Assembly (NCBI RefSeq): GCF_000772045.1
Contig: NZ_CP009754.1
Span: 682,001 to 746,000, forward strand
Length of the DNA stretch: 64,000 nucleotides
Source of the DNA: Streptomyces sp. CCM_MD2014
Lineage (GTDB): Bacteria; Actinomycetota; Actinomycetes; Streptomycetales; Streptomycetaceae
Direction of reading: 5' to 3'
Below, piece after piece: positions 60,706 to 64,000 of the stretch. Under the pieces are notes generated by a model. The model was not told the DNA's origin. It saw nothing but the letters and a program-made list of their open reading frames with translations, and did no database searches. The position numbers and the translations under genes are program-made. Position 1 is the stretch's first letter; each line of letters begins with the position of its first letter.

Positions 60706-61533
60706 TCACCCAGAGCGGGCGCCTGGGGAAGAGCGCGGGGCCCGCGGGGGGCGGGAGAAGCAGCAGTCCCCGCAGACCCCGCCCCCGGGCACCCGGTAGT
60801 AGAGGCAGCAGCTGCGGCGCCGGAACGAGATGTCCGGGGAGGCGGCGGCGAGGGCGCCGGTCCCGGTGAGCAGGGGGTGCGCGAACAAGTCGGCGGTCAG
60901 GGACCGGGCGCGGGTCGCGGTGTCCGTACGGCCGTGGCGGCGGGCCCAGCGGTCCAGTTCGCGTCCGGCGCCGGCCAGTGCGGAGGCCGCGTTGCCCCAC
61001 AGCAGGCCGGCCGCCACTCCGTACCGGGCGTGCACGGCGGCGGTCAGAGGTGCCAGGTGGGCGGTGAGCACGACGTCCGCGACGGTGGCGGGGTCCCCCG
61101 GCAGCGGGCGCACCTCGGCGAGCCACAGGTCGTCGGGGGCGGTGGCGCCGGGGTCCCAGTGCAGCAGGCAGGGGTCGAGGTCGGGGACCGCGCCGTAGAG
61201 GGCCGCGCAGGCCAGCGTCACCGACCACAGGCGGGCCGCCAGCCCCTGGTGGGCCACGGAGGCGGCGACGCGGGACTCCTCGGTGCCGAGGGCGGCGGCG
61301 ACCTTCCGTACACGGAAGCCCAGCGGGTCGGCGGCGACCGGGAGACGAGCCTCGGGCACCCTGTCCTCGTGTCCGGGTGCGTTTCCGTGTCCGGGTGCGT
61401 AGGCCCGTGCGAGCGGTGCGGCGGCGTCCGGCCGCCGGGGCGGCGACGGCGGCCGCGACGTGTGCAGGACGGAGAAGCCGCCGAGCGGGCGGAGGGCCGA
61501 GAGGCCGGGATCGAGGCCGAGGTCGAGGTCCAC
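60706..61533 (-). CDS. FhuF-like iron-sulfur protein
   Basis: This 275-residue protein has a Pro-rich start, a central helical region (LWSVTLACAALYGAV, AAVHARYGVAAGLLWGNAASAL) and a C-terminal RRRSCCLYYRVPGGGVCGDCCF. The CC...C..C pattern is the 2Fe-2S site of FhuF-type ferric reductases, which release iron from siderophores in the cytoplasm. The tail after the cluster (PRSSPGARSG) is short. No siderophore gene is adjacent and no iron box was seen upstream. GTG at 61533 lies about nine bases after TACTAC, a possible -10. Confidence 0.8.
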   Translation of the reverse strand: MDLDLGLDPGLSALRPLGGFSVLHTSRPPSPPRRPDAAAPLARAYAPGHGNAPGHEDRVPEARLPVAADPLGFRVRKVAAALGTEESRVAASVAHQGLAARLWSVTLACAALYGAVPDLDPCLLHWDPGATAPDDLWLAEVRPLPGDPATVADVVLTAHLAPLTAAVHARYGVAAGLLWGNAASALAGAGRELDRWARRHGRTDTATRARSLTADLFAHPLLTGTGALAAASPDISFRRRSCCLYYRVPGGGVCGDCCFSRPPRAPRSSPGARSG

Positions 61534-61760
61534 GGAGAGCAGTAGTATCAGGGTCCTCAGGGGACCGGGCCAGGGGTCGGGGCCGGAAGTCGCCCACCCT
61601 GGGGAGGACGGCGGCGCCGTCGTACTCCATCGGCAGTAGGACCCAATGAATGCTCAGGGACGACGACGGGAAGACCCCGAGACGGCATCGTGTTGTCCAT
61701 GGATGACGACAGTTCGCCGCGCCGGGCCCAGCGCCCCCGCCTCACGCAGAGGAGCAGCCG

Positions 61761-64000
<2,240 letters not shown>

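Overview
The window is high-GC actinobacterial DNA and almost certainly part of a Streptomyces chromosome. Codons favour G or C in the third position, starts are often GTG or TTG, and neighbouring genes repeatedly share GTGA, ATGA or TGATG junctions. The content also fits the genus: ergothioneine genes, a class F sortase, a PAS-GGDEF-EAL protein like RmdA, a PF04672-type methyltransferase, a SpoIIE-type PP2C regulator and an Rpf-LysM-M23 wall hydrolase. From memory the backbone order resembles a chromosome-arm region of S. coelicolor; I could not check this by search. No tRNA, rRNA, insertion sequence, prophage or CRISPR array was seen.

Bases 1-10400: the end of egtB with egtC and egtD (ergothioneine), then on the other strand a sugar-binding lipoprotein behind a DasR-like operator. 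Dodecin, a HAD phosphatase, a luciferase-like oxidoreductase, a UvrA paralogue and a PRC-barrel stress protein follow. Next is a two-gene operon that looks like ornithine-lipid synthesis (OlsB-like then OlsA-like). Bases 10600-17000: an sdhCAB-type succinate dehydrogenase/fumarate reductase operon divergent from a LysR gene, then an NmrA-like reductase divergent from a second LysR gene. Bases 16930-17344 hold a nested minisatellite: a 26-bp unit amplified as a 104-bp higher-order repeat.

Bases 17455-31000: a methyltransferase gene coupled to an rmdA-type cyclic-di-GMP gene; an envelope block (repeat lipoprotein, proline-rich protein, DUF4239-like membrane protein, two small secreted proteins with tail anchors, class F sortase, polysaccharide deacetylase); a universal stress protein; an amino-acid permease; a hydrolase/MarR divergent pair with twin operators; and a CapA-like lipoprotein. 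Bases 31267-36336: an ECF sigma factor, an unknown protein and a zinc-finger anti-sigma factor, then an Fpg/Nei glycosylase and a PAS-GAF-PP2C-ATPase regulator.

Bases 37932-46780 form a LacI-controlled five-gene operon: ABC binding protein, two permeases, a GH5-like hydrolase and a GH38 alpha-mannosidase. No ATPase is encoded, so a shared MsiK-type ATPase is the likely partner. A second glycan locus (GH2 with PA14, then GH92 alpha-mannosidase, 53088-58089) sits behind twin palindromes. Between them are an amidase-signature gene, a GNAT gene, a 58-residue peptide gene of unknown function with a strong ribosome site, a degenerate HD-domain protein, a zinc-ribbon SDR fusion and a WS/DGAT acyltransferase. 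The window closes with glgA and glgC, an FhuF-like iron-sulfur protein, a DMT transporter and a truncated Rpf-LysM-M23 gene.

Most attention should go to the nested repeat, the 58-residue peptide with its GNAT neighbour, the split LacI operator, the class F sortase block whose candidate substrates lack a sorting motif, and the zinc-ribbon SDR fusion.
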